Assembly (NCBI GenBank): GCA_025642075.2
Contig: JAODUO010000890.1
Span: 146,001 to 210,000 of the forward strand
Length of the DNA: 64,000 nucleotides
DNA from: Ridgeia piscesae
Taxonomy: Eukaryota > Annelida > Polychaeta > Sabellida > Siboglinidae
Direction: 5' to 3'
In this document: in pieces, positions 28,401 to 37,807 of the stretch
Position numbering within the stretch: position 1 is the first letter of the stretch
Layout of the letters: each line of letters begins with the position of its first letter
Notes under the pieces: model-generated
The model's input: the letters and a program-made list of their open reading frames with translations, nothing else
What the model was told of the DNA's origin: nothing
Databases searched by the model: none
Made by a program: the position numbers and the translations under genes

Positions 28401-31400
28401 TAACTGGGGACACTATTTCTATGACACACCAGTAAAAGCATCCTGGTGCTGCATCCTGGTGTTGACAGTTTGCAGTAAACAAGATCACTGTCTAGGAGCA
28501 AAGTCGAACTTAAAGAGCTAAGTCAGACATGAGCTGATAAGAATGTAATGAACTGTGGTCCTATGAGTTATTAACTGGTAATTGTATTAGTTTCAGCCTA
28601 AACTGAAATGCTATATTCGGTTGAAATATGTTTAGATATTGCCAGACACCAGAGTCGGTATTTTTAGCTGAATAATATCGGCGGAATCTCCATAAAACAC
28701 CCTCCAGCCGGCTATAACTTCTACATGCACTGTGTTTACCTTGTGGCTGGGTTTTGGATTACTGAAATCATCGGCGCTGGTTTATCGGAAGATTACCAGC
28801 TTACCGATGTGGAATGCGACCCCTAGCCTATTCCATAGTGTTCTAGTTTCCACTGCCTTAAGTCGAACCAAAATAATAGGATATTGATTTATTTTGTTGC
28901 CACGACAACAGCTATACTGGGGAGCTCTTTGCACGGGATAAACTGTTGTGATTAGCAGTCAGGGTTTATGACGCACTATTTCAATAAACCAACACAAATT
29001 CTTAAAAACAAAAACAAGCCCCAACTCATTTTATAACCATGTGGGCGAAATTGTTTTGATCTAACTACAGATCGTGTTGTTTTCAATAGTAGTTTATAGC
29101 TACTTTAGCGAAGACATCCCAAGTTATAATTTTCTTTAAAATGGTACTGAATAAATTATAAATTGAAATTATAGTAAACAAAATGAAGTGCCAATATAAA
29201 TTTGACACAATTTTAGCAATTGTTCTTTTACAATGTTATAGAGAATGGACACATCAAAGAGTATAGCGAATTATTCAATGAATGCCTCCTACAATAAATG
29301 TAACACTTGTAAAACCCAGTGATTAAGGTAAAAAATAAAAACGGGAATTCCTATAAAAACGCAGTATCCAGTCCTCAAGACGGCTCACACCTTTTCAATC
29401 AAACACCATCTGAACTTCTCTGGGAAACGTTCATTCATGTAGCGAACTGGCATTTTAATTTTTGTTTTTCACACAGCGATCGACGGCGGCACCGGATTCG
29501 TTGGCACAGCTTTATGAAACAACACCGCCCGAGCTTCAACAGTCAGAACATGCAGATCTCCAGCATGTCTGTGGGGCAGATGATGCTGCTGCATAAACTG
29601 TGTCTACTCAAGATCACAGCTCTCATGGAGAAATACTCACCGTCGAACCGATCCGGCTGGAACTGGTTAGTGGCTCTACCCACAATGCACTTTTCTGTAT
29701 TGTTCTGAGGTTTGGAAGCTCGTAACCTGAGTAGAACAAACTGGAGTAGGTGTAAAAACTGTAATTGAACATGGCTTTATTTCTTGTTTATGTGTTTGAT
29801 TTCATATGTTGTTGTTGGCTGCTTCAAGTGATGTTGTTGTTAATGGTTATTTCCGTGTGTGTATGTCTTCTAGACACACAGACACAGACAGTAGCAACTT
29901 TGAATCATTCCAACCAGTGCATGATCAACCTTTTTGCGGCTTCGTCACTATTTATAATGGACTTGGTGAAATTTTATCATGTCAGCTTAATTGATGAACG
30001 AAATATCTTACTTACACATCCCAGAGTGTAACTGTCATGCTACTACTGAACAAAATATCTGAATATTTACAAATCCTGCGTTACTTCTATTCTACGAAAT
30101 ACCTTATTTATAAATCATGCATTACTTCTAACCTATGAAATACCTTATTATTTTTTGAATTACATTTAATGAACAAAATATCTTTATTTACAAATCCTGC
30201 ATTACTACTGTCCTCCAGGGCGATGCCAAAGTTCATCAAGCGACTGAAGGCGCCAGACTACAAGGACAAGAACGTATTTGGCGTTCCTCTCCTGGTCATC
30301 CTCCAGCGAACGGGTCAGCCTCTCCCTCAGTGCATCCTCTACGCCATGCGGTGCCTGCGACGCACGGCCAAAGATGCCGTCGGAATATTCCGCAAGTCCG
30401 GCGTCCGATCGCGCATACAGAAACTGCGCAACGAGGTGGAGGAGCACCCAGGTAGTTGTCAAGGTTAGAAGTGCCCCTAGGGTCATTTTATCATACCTCC
30501 ATCACCTGGCGATTTACAAAATTTTTATAGTATTTTTCCGTGCCATCGGTCATGTGGCAGATTTGTTAATTATACCCGATTCCGTTCATTCATCTTCCAT
30601 TGTAGTTTCCGTGTATGGTTCCTTCAGCGTTGGAAGGACTTCATTTCCCATAATGTGTCGTAGGTTTTCTTTTGTGTAGAGTTGTTAAGAAAAAGGCAAA
30701 ATAAGGACAAATTGCAAATTATAGTTTTGCAAGCAGAGGAATGCTGAAGTTTGTTGCATACTGATGTTCCGACTATCCAGTCAAAATCAAGTGGATTTCT
30801 ACAGATACCACCTATCTTAGAATTAGTCTGTTACAAAATATATATGAGATCAAATTTGAATAATTAAATACATTTTTACTGTGCTGATATTTTTCTTTTC
30901 TGTCTAAATGAAGGCGCGTATTGACAAGAAGAGGTTATGGTAAAAAAACAATAAGTCAAGACTGCAGTAATTCGTTAAGCCCTTCACATGCAACATTCGG
31001 TGAATCGGTAATCATGATTGGTGTGATTTGTTTACAGACGGTGTGGACTTTGAGAGTTTACATGCGTACGATGTCGCTGACTTACTGAAGCAATATTTCC
31101 GGGAACTTCCAGAGTGTCTGCTCACGAATAAACTCTCCGAGACTTTCATCAGTATCTACACACGTAAGTGTCAAGTGATGCTTTCTACATGTCCTGCTAT
31201 CTTCTTTGGATTTTTAACTAAGCCTGATAGAGTTACAGTTTTATCTCTGAAATATACGACTGATTGTATTAGTTATTTGCAACGATATTTACGATATTAG
31301 TATCTTATATTTGGTAGCAGCAGATCCGACATTTGTCACATATTTTATGTAACGTTGGGTGTTGCGCTGCAGATGTTCCCAAAGAGTACCACTTGGAGGC

Positions 31401-32701
31401 GCTGCAAGCAGTCGTCATGCTGCTCCCAGATGAGAACCGAAACGTTCTGCAATCTCTGCTGCTCTTTCTCAGTGACATGGCTCGATTCTCTGACCACAAC
31501 CAGGTCAGTGCTGCCACCTACCACACCAGACAAATATTTCTGGATATGTGCGATGTCGAAAGGCTGCCAGCTTGACACCTGTGTATGAGAACTAGTGTTT
31601 GTGTAATGAATTATGTGAAATAAATGTTCTAATTAGTAAAATAATCAATATGTTATATCATATATCATTTGATTTTTTAACTAACAAAAACATTTTTATT
31701 ATCTCTACTCTGATCTTATTTGAGTAATTATGAATAAGCCTAAGATAATGGTGACATTTTAAATATTATAGTCAAATGTTTTTACTTTCTTTTTTAAGCT
31801 ATTTTAAATCATCTTTAATGCGTAACCTGAAACATAACAATTATATAATTATGTAGGCCGTAGGTAGGTATAAAATCTACATTTAGTATTATTATTATAA
31901 GTATAAGTATAAAATGCACCCTTAGTATTATTATTATAGGCATAAAATGTGCATTTAGTATTATTAGTATAGGTATAAATTGTATTATTTTAAAATAGTT
32001 TGCGTAAAGTTAATAAAATAAATACGTTTATTATTTGCATTGCTAATTACTAAAAATAAAATATAACTTTAAAAAAAAACATCTTAAACATATGTATTGA
32101 GTTTCCCACTGCTGTTCCCAGATGACGGCAAGCAACCTGGCTGTGTGCTTCGCTCCCTCCCTCTTCCACATGTGTGGACCACGGAACAACCCTAACGCGA
32201 GTCCACGGCGCGGACGCAAGCAGATGGGCATCCCTGACCAACGTGAGCTGCTTGACCAGAAGGCTGCCCATGAGTGCCTCACCCAGATGGTCATTGACTG
32301 CAAGAAGATCTTTGCTGTGAGTAGCCGTGGTCATCTTCAGTCGTGCAATTCACATTGCTTCTAATTGGGAGCCTACATGGTCGCCAGGGGGCGCTGATAC
32401 ACAACTCGGTCTGGTGTCGTAATTGCGTTCTTTACACGTGCACGCTATTACCTTTTTCCTGTTTATCCCTGAATTCTTTTAGACTCCAACTGTTATAACT
32501 ATAGACATGTCTACAACATGTGTTAACAAATGCTGGATATAATGAATAACCAGAGGTGACTGGAAGCTGACGGTTGATGGCATGCGGACTGACTTGTGTA
32601 ATGGCGCCACCTGGATTATTAGTGCTGGAGGTGGATCGTTAGATCGGGTAACTTTTGTGTAGTGTTTATCATGTGGCTGAATACTTTGTGTGTGTGTGTT
32701 G

Positions 32702-32745
<44 letters not shown>

Positions 32746-33373
32746 TGTGTGCGTGCGTGCATGCGTGTGTGTTTACACTTTGTGACATTCACATTAAAGT
32801 AATGCAGTCCACACAAGACTTATAATTGTGAATTTTGTGTAATACTTCTTCAGTGGCTGAATGCTGCTTTGTAATGAATTTTAAATATACATATTCCTGT
32901 GATAAGGAGGGATTATATTTAATAAAATTTCTCATGAAAACGTGATGGTAATGATACTCACATATTTGAAATTAAATTTATGATATCGCATGCTGTTTCT
33001 AGATCCCGGACGACATGCTGGGCCGCTGCCGGTTCTCCTACATAGAACAAGGAGACCCTGTGCCCCTGGAGGAGCTTGGGTGTAAGAGACTGGACAACGA
33101 GTCGGTTGACCACACCGCGTACATCGAGTCCTGCATACAGGGAGTGCTGAAGGTGGGTGCTGCACGCGGTGTGTGCGTGCGTGTGTGTGCGTGCGTGCGT
33201 GTGTGTATGATGAAGTTGTGACCTTTGTGTTCAGTTTCTTCTGGAGTAAAGCATGTACCTGAGGTAAAATACACATCTGTATGTTAATTATAGCTTTATT
33301 ATTATTTAATCCTGTGGATAACCCAGATATTTTCACTTCTACCCATGGAATAGCACTTAATAATATATATCTG

Positions 33374-33434
<61 letters not shown>

Positions 33435-35648
33435 ATTAACACATATATTTAGCATATTGCAGGTGTTTTCTACCTGAAATAAAGTATTCATTTGTGTGTC
33501 TTAATTACCAGTTAATCCAATGAATAACCAGAATCCTTTCACTTCTACACATATTCATAAATTCTCACCTCTCCAAAACCACCCCAGCCCACACAGAAAC
33601 ATAGTGGACAGGTGTCTAGATAAAACTACGATGACGTCATAAATTCTCAAATTTCCACCTATCCAAAATCATCTGAGTCCACCCAAAAGAAGGGTGGACA
33701 GGTGTCTAGATGAATAGTTCTCACGGTTCCATCATATCATTTTTATAGGAGGCGCACGACAAGTTCAAAGGTTGGGTGACGGTGTCATCACCCACCCACC
33801 TAGAGTTCGCCTACAAGAAGGTCGGCGACGGTCACCCCCTGCGGCTGTGGAAGTGCGCTACGGAAGTAGAGGCGCCACCAGTCGAGGTCCTCAACAGAAT
33901 ACTCAGGGAACGGTGAGTCCAAGCTACATTGAAATCAGCAGTGCGTTGTCAATGAAAAGGGTAATTTGTTTTCAAAGTATAGCTCTTGAAAGAAAAAATA
34001 TCTGACCAATCCAAAGTGACAGATGTCCTGCATAAGAGCCAATACATATTCAAATTTTGTGTCTATTGAAGCTAAAATATATAAAATGCTATTAGTTATC
34101 ATTGTTATTACATCTGAGAAGTCAATTTTTCAAGCATCATACTACCTCCTGTTCTTGTCTCGCATTGTGTAAACATTGACTAGATAATTAGGATTAATTA
34201 AATCTGGGTTATTTGTCAAATAAGACTGGGCAATGAGACCACTACTAAGCGGGCGCCATTTTCACGCGTGTGTTTTTCCCTCGTTCCAGACATCTGTGGG
34301 ACGAAGACCTGGCTAAATGGCGAGTAGTTGAGAAGCTTGATGCACAGACAGATGTGTTTCAGTACGTCATCAATAGCATGGTTCCTCATCCTTCCCGCGA
34401 CTTCTGTGAACTCAGGTAATTGACATTATACCGTATTCTCATGTCTACTTGTTGCATAATGCAATTATGTCTTGATCAGTTCAAGTTCCATTCACGCATT
34501 AACTATTATTTAAAAACTGTTTTTAAGAAAGTCTATGCAAATTGTGAAAAGAATTGACTTATACGGTCATACTTGCTGCCATATCTTTCACTTTGGCATT
34601 TTAGATGTTTATCTATAATTTTACGCTTTATCAAAATTACCGATAGCAAGGTTCATCCATTGGAACTGTAGTAGTATGGGGGTTATGTGAGTAAATAATA
34701 ATGTAACCGTATCTCTCATAAATCAAGAAAATGTTAGTTTGTGTTTGTCTTGTTCTATGCAACTTGCCATAGAACGGTGTGTTTGTGTGTGTAACCGAAA
34801 CCATCGAAACAGTCTTTGTCCAATCAGATCACTCCTCTGAGCATGACAAGTGGAATACAAGTGCCCATTAGATTGAAGTCACCTCTTATTATTAAGCCCA
34901 GAAATGTGTATTGGTTGTAAATTGATTGCTACAAGATCGACTCTAAATGATACATGTGTTGGCACCTGCAGGTCTTACCGAACGCAGCTGGCGAAGGGAG
35001 CATGCATTCTCGTTTCGACGTCAGTCCAGCACAAGGATGCTCCCTTGATGGGCGGAGTTCGGGCTGTTGTTCTCGCCTCGCGCTTTCTCATCGAGCCCTG
35101 CGGGTCGGGAAAGTCGCGGTTGACACACATATGTCGCGTTGACACAAGGTGGGTAATCGCATTCATCGGCACTAACTTAAAGTTGCTGTTAATTGCTTAA
35201 TGGAAGCTTTATCAGTGTGTACCTTTTTTATAATTAACTTACGTTTCTACCTGTGTTCTGATTAATTTACCTTGTGTGAACGGTGAAGAGTTTATCGGCT
35301 TTGTCTACATACAACCTGTTTTCTTGTCAATGTTTGCATTTATTAGTAAGCAACTGGTTGTGGAATGCTTATTTGTCATATCTGATTGAATTTGTGAAAT
35401 GTTGAAGTCATGAGTTAATTTCTGAATGCTGGCATGTTAAAGTCAAAATGCTGCACCGGCAGTAGTTTTCAGATAACAGGTGTGATTCGAGCCGAATGTG
35501 ATTGTTGCCATTGTTCATTCACAGGGGGCACTCACCGGAATGGTATAACAAGTGCTACGGCCACCTGGTGGCTAATGATATCGCACGGATACGCGACTCG
35601 TTCAAACAGCCAATCGAGACAACCGACGGACCGGAGACGAAAATCTGA
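3675..35648 (+). CDS. DLC1: DLC1/STARD13-family RhoGAP (SAM-RhoGAP-START), 15 exons traced, 5' end missing
   Basis: Joined exons: 3675-3746, 9917-9998, 16740-16800, 22280-23381, 27917-28265, 29477-29665, 30219-30451, 31038-31163, 31373-31503, 32122-32316, 33003-33152, 33749-33912, 34290-34415, 34972-35148, 35525-35648. Every junction is GT..AG and keeps phase; the sum is 3,281 nt, about 1,092 residues plus a split first codon. Domain order by rough residue: SAM (1-60), serine-rich linker (75-600) with SIYDNVP and an LD-like helix, RhoGAP (about 640-846), START (about 885-1085). Family knowledge: these proteins stimulate GTP hydrolysis by RhoA/Cdc42 at focal adhesions through an arginine finger, bind tensin SH2/PTB and talin/FAK, and restrain contractility; START is a lipid-binding fold. 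Vertebrates have three paralogues; I infer this is the single pre-duplication orthologue, so the symbol is family-level. The initiating exon before 3675 was not found and may lie upstream of the window. Confidence 0.95.
3747..9916 (+). other. DLC1 intron between SAM exons
   Basis: AT-rich, 6.2 kb. It has a 19-bp direct repeat with 21-bp period (4511-4550) and nothing else convincing; open frames here are short and not coding-like. Confidence 0.8.
9917..9998 (+). CDS. DLC1: DLC1 exon 2: second half of SAM domain
   Basis: The acceptor is gtttcag and the donor gtatgt. It encodes the FPIDIS and HDFLDRDSI segments typical of the DLC1 SAM domain. It joins exon 1 to make an Asp codon and ends with the first two bases of an Arg codon. 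Together exons 1 and 2 form a separable SAM cassette; the exon 3 junction is where a SAM-less transcript could join. Confidence 0.95.
13539..13547 (+). promoter_or_regulatory. TATA box of a putative internal DLC1 promoter
   Basis: TATAAAAGG sits in a locally GC-rich block (about 13440-13800) inside an AT-rich intron. A start site about 30 bp downstream would give a leader of roughly 150 bases with no ATG before the one at 13724. Inference from sequence only. Confidence 0.4.
13724..13785 (+). CDS. Candidate alternative first coding exon of DLC1 (SAM-less isoform)
   Basis: The ATG at 13724 has a purine at -3 and G at +4 and opens 20 codons plus two bases, ending at the donor gtaggt (13786). 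The phase fits exon 3 exactly, joining a short, unrecognised, Val/Cys-rich N-terminus to RLNTLNKCA; the product would be about 1,062 residues and lack SAM. Vertebrate DLC1 uses several promoters, so the arrangement is plausible. There is no homology support for the 20 residues; the open frame, phase, TATA box and ATG-free leader are the evidence. Confidence 0.4.
13972..14090. repeat. Perfect 22-bp inverted repeat around an AT microsatellite
   Basis: Arms 13972-13993 and 14069-14090 are exact reverse complements (core TTGGTGACATACATTGTT). The 75-bp spacer is nearly pure AT/GT. The DNA could extrude as a cruciform, and the RNA would be a long hairpin. It abuts the SINE at 14108. Confidence 0.9.
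14108..14404 (-). mobile_element. tRNA-derived SINE copy 1
   Basis: On the minus strand the head reads like a tRNA: GCGCAGTGGTTCAGGGG resembles an A box and CCAGTTCGAATCC a pol III B box, about 35 bases apart. A body of about 200 bp follows, then an AT-rich microsatellite where the tail should be. It matches the copy at 39094-39410 along its whole length. Confidence 0.75.
16740..16800 (+). CDS. DLC1: DLC1 exon 3: post-SAM conserved segment
   Basis: Follows the acceptor ttttcag and ends at gtaagt in phase 0. It encodes RLNTLNKCATMKIE, nearly the vertebrate sequence right after SAM, then a basic stretch. Its one-base 5' phase fits both exon 2 and the alternative first exon ending at 13785. Confidence 0.95.
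17561..17617. repeat. Small palindrome with a direct repeat
   Basis: TAGGTAGAGAAC (17566-17577) is exactly inverted at 17588-17599, and the 17-bp sequence starting at 17561 recurs at 17601-17617. Confidence 0.85.
21750..22275. repeat. Degenerate pyrimidine-rich minisatellite before DLC1 exon 4
   Basis: Variants of TATTGCTCTCTAAGTGTCCT recur irregularly up to the exon 4 acceptor. The end of the array forms the polypyrimidine tract of that splice site. Confidence 0.6.
22280..23381 (+). CDS. DLC1: DLC1 exon 4: long serine-rich linker with SIYDNVP and LD-like motifs
   Basis: This 1,102-nt exon is open throughout (acceptor ctgcag, donor gtatct). It begins with the acidic DDSDDED block and a KW..QRSSRRWSR segment shared with vertebrate DLC1, then a Ser/Pro-rich region with a basic patch (KNFLKRMENF). 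SIYDNVP is at 23261-23281; in DLC1 this tyrosine motif binds the tensin SH2 domain. An ELDLILCDLFKNINGLN helix lies at about 23309-23360 and matches the DLC1 LD-like talin/FAK-binding motif in position. GC-rich third positions mark it out from the introns. Motif functions are known from vertebrate proteins; conservation here is read directly. Confidence 0.95.
25021..25555. repeat. Array rich in TTGCACCAGTGC-like units
   Basis: A 63-bp unit is tandemly duplicated (25051-25113 and 25114-25176), each containing the palindrome TTGCACCGGTGCA. Further degenerate TGCACYAGTGCTAAAT units continue for about 380 bp. Confidence 0.75.
26605..27125. repeat. Imperfect tandem duplication, period about 261 bp
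   Basis: Both copies start with TGGAGGCC.TTAAATTTGAA, share TTTGATCACCAAATAT in the middle and end with AAGACATAAA.CGTGCTTTAT. Confidence 0.75.
27842..27847 (+). promoter_or_regulatory. TATA-like box upstream of exon 5, possible second internal promoter
   Basis: TATATA at 27842-27847 is followed by an ATG at 27898, which runs in frame and uninterrupted into exon 5. Such a transcript would encode a RhoGAP-START form lacking SAM and most of the linker. Chance agreement of frame is one in three, so this is weak. Confidence 0.22.
27917..28265 (+). CDS. DLC1: DLC1 exon 5: acidic/serine linker ending in RRDSGVGSSLTR
   Basis: The acceptor is tttgcag and the donor gtgaga. The phase joins exon 4 to give an Ala codon (QQYSADTSD). 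The product is acidic and serine-rich and ends with ERRDSGVGSSLTR, a signature just before the RhoGAP part in vertebrate DLC1. The reading frame stays open upstream to an ATG at 27898, which suggests a possible alternative start. Confidence 0.92.
29361..29428 (-). mobile_element. SINE 3' fragment near DLC1 exon 6
   Basis: Only the body end is present (CGCAGTATCCAGTCCTCAAG, then the AAACACCATCTGAACTTCTC part), with an internal deletion relative to the other two copies. It lies about 50 bp upstream of the exon 6 acceptor. Confidence 0.65.
29477..29665 (+). CDS. DLC1: DLC1 exon 6: pre-RhoGAP conserved segment
   Basis: The acceptor is cacacag and the donor gttagt. It encodes RHRIRWHSF, then KITALMEKYSPSNRSGWNW, both strongly conserved in the family. 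A fragment of a dispersed SINE ends about 50 bp upstream of the acceptor. Confidence 0.95.
29994..30218. repeat. Short-unit degenerate repeat running into the exon 7 acceptor
   Basis: Units like GAACAAAATATCT..TTACA and AATCCTGCATTACT recur at about 29994, 30048, 30091, 30132 (partial) and 30169. The last unit supplies the branch region and polypyrimidine tract of exon 7. Confidence 0.65.
30219..30451 (+). CDS. DLC1: DLC1 exon 7: RhoGAP domain, first part with arginine finger
   Basis: The acceptor is ctccag and the donor gtagtt. It encodes PKFIKRLKAPDYKDKNVFGV and QRTGQPLPQ, then VGIFRKSGVRSRI. The Arg of FRKSG (codon 30391-30393) aligns with the catalytic arginine finger of RhoGAPs, so the domain looks catalytically competent. 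Confidence 0.96.
31038..31163 (+). CDS. DLC1: DLC1 exon 8: RhoGAP domain, middle
   Basis: The acceptor is tttacag and the donor gtaagt. It encodes AYDVADLLKQYFRELPECLL and TNKLSETFISIY, the RhoGAP core helices that contact the GTPase. Where vertebrates have Pro (LPEPL), this copy has Cys (LPECL). Confidence 0.96.
31373..31503 (+). CDS. DLC1: DLC1 exon 9: RhoGAP domain, later part
   Basis: The acceptor is gctgcag and the donor gtcagt. It encodes VPKEYHLEALQAVVMLLPDE and then NRNVLQSLLLFLSDMA, the LLP.EN motif region of RhoGAPs. It ends in phase 0 after HNQ. Confidence 0.96.
31860..31990. repeat. TATTATT minisatellite
   Basis: Three degenerate units of about 45 bp, built of GTATAAAATG..CATTTAGTATTATTATTA. 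Confidence 0.7.
32122..32316 (+). CDS. DLC1: DLC1 exon 10: RhoGAP domain end (MT.SNLAVCFAPSLF)
   Basis: The acceptor is ttcccag and the donor gtgagt. It encodes MTASNLAVCFAPSLFH, the classic RhoGAP NLA..F.P motif, then a basic loop and a helix ending in IDCKKIFA that links to START. The ATG first codon is internal, not a start. Confidence 0.96.
32483..32642. repeat. Dispersed repeat family copy in DLC1 intron 10
   Basis: Shares AGACTCCAACTGTTAT, GTTAACAAATGCTGGATATA and GCCACCTGGATTA landmarks with the stretch at 61549-61700, in the same order and similar spacing. Likely an old mobile element without coding capacity. Confidence 0.65.
32687..32772. repeat. GTGC microsatellite
   Basis: A GT run, then repeated gtgc units in intron 10. 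Similar tracts lie at 33166-33206 and 47843-47890. Confidence 0.9.
33003..33152 (+). CDS. DLC1: DLC1 exon 11: linker and START domain beginning
   Basis: The acceptor is tttctag and the donor gtgggt, both phase 0. It encodes IPDDMLGRCRFSYIEQ and then the start of the START fold (YIESCIQGVLK). A GTGC-rich microsatellite starts within about 20 bases of the donor. Confidence 0.94.
33382..33431. repeat. AT microsatellite in intron 11
   Basis: About 25 uninterrupted AT dinucleotides. Confidence 0.9.
33550..33711. repeat. Imperfect duplication, period about 88 bp
   Basis: Both halves run from CATAAATTCTCA to GTGGACAGGTGTCTAGAT, with an imperfectly matched centre. Confidence 0.7.
33749..33912 (+). 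CDS. DLC1: DLC1 exon 12: START domain
   Basis: The acceptor is ttatag and the donor gtgagt. It encodes EAHDKFKGWVTV, then LEFAYKKVGDG.PLRLWK and APPVEVLNRILRER, matching the START beta-strands and helix of the DLC1 family. Confidence 0.95.
34290..34415 (+). CDS. DLC1: DLC1 exon 13: START domain
   Basis: The acceptor is gttccag and the donor gtaatt. It encodes HLWDEDLAKWRVVEKLD, then QTDVFQYVINSMVPHPSRDF, the START core typical of DLC1/STARD13. Confidence 0.95.
34972..35148 (+). CDS. DLC1: DLC1 exon 14: START domain
   Basis: The acceptor is cctgcag and the donor gtgggt. It encodes SYRTQLAKGACILVSTSV and then RFLIEPCGSGKSRLTHICR, near-identical in pattern to vertebrate START modules of this family. 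Confidence 0.95.
35525..35648 (+). CDS. DLC1: DLC1 exon 15: START C-terminal helix and stop
   Basis: The acceptor is attcacag. It encodes GHSPEWYNKCYGHLVAND, then IARIRDSFKQ and a short tail ending in TGA at 35646-35648. The end point agrees with vertebrate DLC1, so the C-terminus is complete. Confidence 0.96.
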
Positions 35649-37300
35649 ATCCGCTGCCCTCTGGTGGTGGCTGAGTGACATTGCAGGGATTCGACTCGTT
35701 TGACGTTTGACAATGTCGTCCCGGAGAATGATCCTACGAGCACTGTGTGTTCGTAGTGATCTAGTGTTGATCTCGACACAGACAGAATACCCACAGGTGG
35801 CGGTGTACAGTTGGTGCGAATCCGGTTTTCTACAGGGTGAAGCGTGGGGGCAGTATGAACTGTGATCCGATGCAGGGGTCACTTCGATGAGCGAGCTCCA
35901 GGTCGTGGCTACCTGGTGGCAGTAACATACATTAATGTGGTCGCAAACAGTGGATGTATTATTGCGGCCATGTTGACGGCTTTCGCAGTGGAACGGGTTC
36001 AACAAACTGAAAGCAGACTCGATGTAATATGCCAGACATGGCATTGGCTTGGTTTGTTCACAATGCAAGGCAGACATTGCCACCAATGGCTGTGAGCTTG
36101 GCATCCGGCCTTCTTGGCAGAATCGTTCATTATTCTCACCCGCAGAACTCTGCGTGTTTGTACATAGACATATAAATATATCTGCAGCCTCACGTGGTGT
36201 GAGACCGCGCCATTCTGTGGATGATATACAAATTACTCACTGATGCCTTTATCAGATAATGGCTCGAGACCTGTGTTGATATGCCTGGATATGTGTGCGA
36301 TTTCTAACGACCGTTGCGAGCTTTTTGCAACCTCAGTGGACAGAAGGAGACATGTAGAAGTATCACGAATAATATTTAATGCAGCGTAAAGCATTCCGTG
36401 TTCTCGAAGCAATGCCAGTTGACTATGCCGCGTGCAATCAAGTGTAGAAATGACCCATCGCACGTTCCCGAAATATGCACTGTTCAGATGTGCATAACAC
36501 ACTAGGGGCACCGCGACACTGCTAGTCAAATTATACATAGATGATGTCGTCTCGGTATCCTTAGTGCAATGGTTCGTTCGTTCTACAGATAATTACTGCT
36601 CCCTCCATAGAGACAAGTCGTCATGTTAAAACAGGGCAAAGAAATATTGTAGTCGAGGGCATTAGTGAAATCACAAAACACCTGAAGATGGCACCACTGT
36701 CTCAGTAACAGAGATGACGATTAGTTTTGGGGTATTTTTGTCTAATGTCTGGATAACAGTTTGAACTGTGTGTAGAGACAGTTTATTGGCATATTCTGTT
36801 CTTCAAACTATGAGAATTGTGTGCTAATTCGACAAACACGAATCGTGGGTTATATAGTGAATATGAACAGCAGTCATTCAAATACCACGCGAGAAGAAGT
36901 ACGCGTATTACAATGAAACTGTTCCTAGTTCAGTCTGTACAAAAGTGTAAATATATTCAGATAACAACTACTACTAATACCAACTAGATAGCTTGCCTTT
37001 TGTATATATTTGCGTGTATATTGTGTACGGATGTACGCTTATTAAAACTGTAAAGTTATGTATATGTAATCAGTTAGCATGGTCCCGTCGTTTGTATTAT
37101 TTATTCGCGATCATGTGTGCTATGTAGTCTACTGGATACGTTAGCCGACAAGTTGATTATGTTGAAATATATTTTTGTATGTTATAAGCAATGGCCGAAT
37201 GCAGCCGCTGTGCATGGGTTGAGACTGTATGCAACGATGTGTGAATTTTGTGTGATTTAGGTTCGTTCGGCTTAAGAGAAATAAATTTTTGAACATCACA
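35649..37300 (+). other. Putative DLC1 3' UTR
   Basis: This stretch downstream of the stop has no credible exon. Two poly(A) signal candidates occur: ATTAAA at 37041-37046 and AATAAA at 37280-37285. The second is followed by a T/G-rich stretch. The UTR length of 1.4-1.65 kb is inferred. Confidence 0.55.
37280..37285 (+). terminator. Candidate poly(A) signal AATAAA of DLC1
   Basis: A canonical hexamer 1.6 kb after the stop, followed by a tttgttgaattgttc stretch. The upstream ATTAAA at 37041 is the alternative. Confidence 0.45.
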
Positions 37301-37618
37301 CCTTTTGTTGAATTGTTCAAGAGCAATTTAGTTTGGTAGTTAGACTGTGTGTAATATTATTTATCAACTTATACAGGTATTCAGCTAGTCAGGTAGCCTG
37401 TCCTGTAGGTAAAAATGTTGCCTCTACATAAGCCAAATTTATTAATCCATCTGGAATTTTTCTAACGTAGACAAAATCTTTTAGAATAATTGGCAGTTTC
37501 AAGAAGTAAACACGAAACAGTTTTTGTTATCAGACGAACTGTTAGTGTGAAACTGGCCGCTGTGCGGTGACACTGTTTCACAACAACAATACGCACGCCA
37601 ATGACGTTGGTCGTTTAT

Positions 37619-37807
37619 TGACGTCATGTTCCGAAAGCCTCATGACTAATCAATACAAAATAACGATGTACGCACATCTGTGTTTACGTACTATGATAGG
37701 TGGCCATGTTGATCATATATACCCACGTGTTGAGTCTAAGTGCGTAAATAAACCGAACCGCATAAATACGCGTCTTTGGCGTTGATGACGTCACGTTGCC
37801 ACGCAAC
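37619..37807. promoter_or_regulatory. Two CRE-like sites and an X-box-like palindrome
   Basis: TGACGTCA occurs at 37619-37626 and 37786-37793. The second is followed by GTTGCCACGCAAC (37795-37807), which fits the RFX X-box pattern with one mismatch. It could mark a promoter or enhancer; no first exon was identified next to it. Confidence 0.3.

Larger units (their letters stand above)
28266..35524 (+). other. DLC1 introns 5-14 (short introns of the RhoGAP/START part)
   Basis: Ten introns of about 210 bp to 1.2 kb. Contents of note: a SINE fragment at 29361-29428; a short-unit repeat before exon 7 (29994-30218); a 45-bp-type TATTATT repeat at 31860-31990; a dispersed-repeat copy at 32483-32642; a GTGC microsatellite at 32687-32772; AT tract 33382-33431; an 88-bp-period duplication at 33550-33711. 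The remaining stretches show nothing. Confidence 0.75.

Noticed and set aside
3675..35648. Novel bacterial-style defence or operon system
   Set aside because: The window is plainly eukaryotic with spliced genes; no such system or CRISPR array is present.
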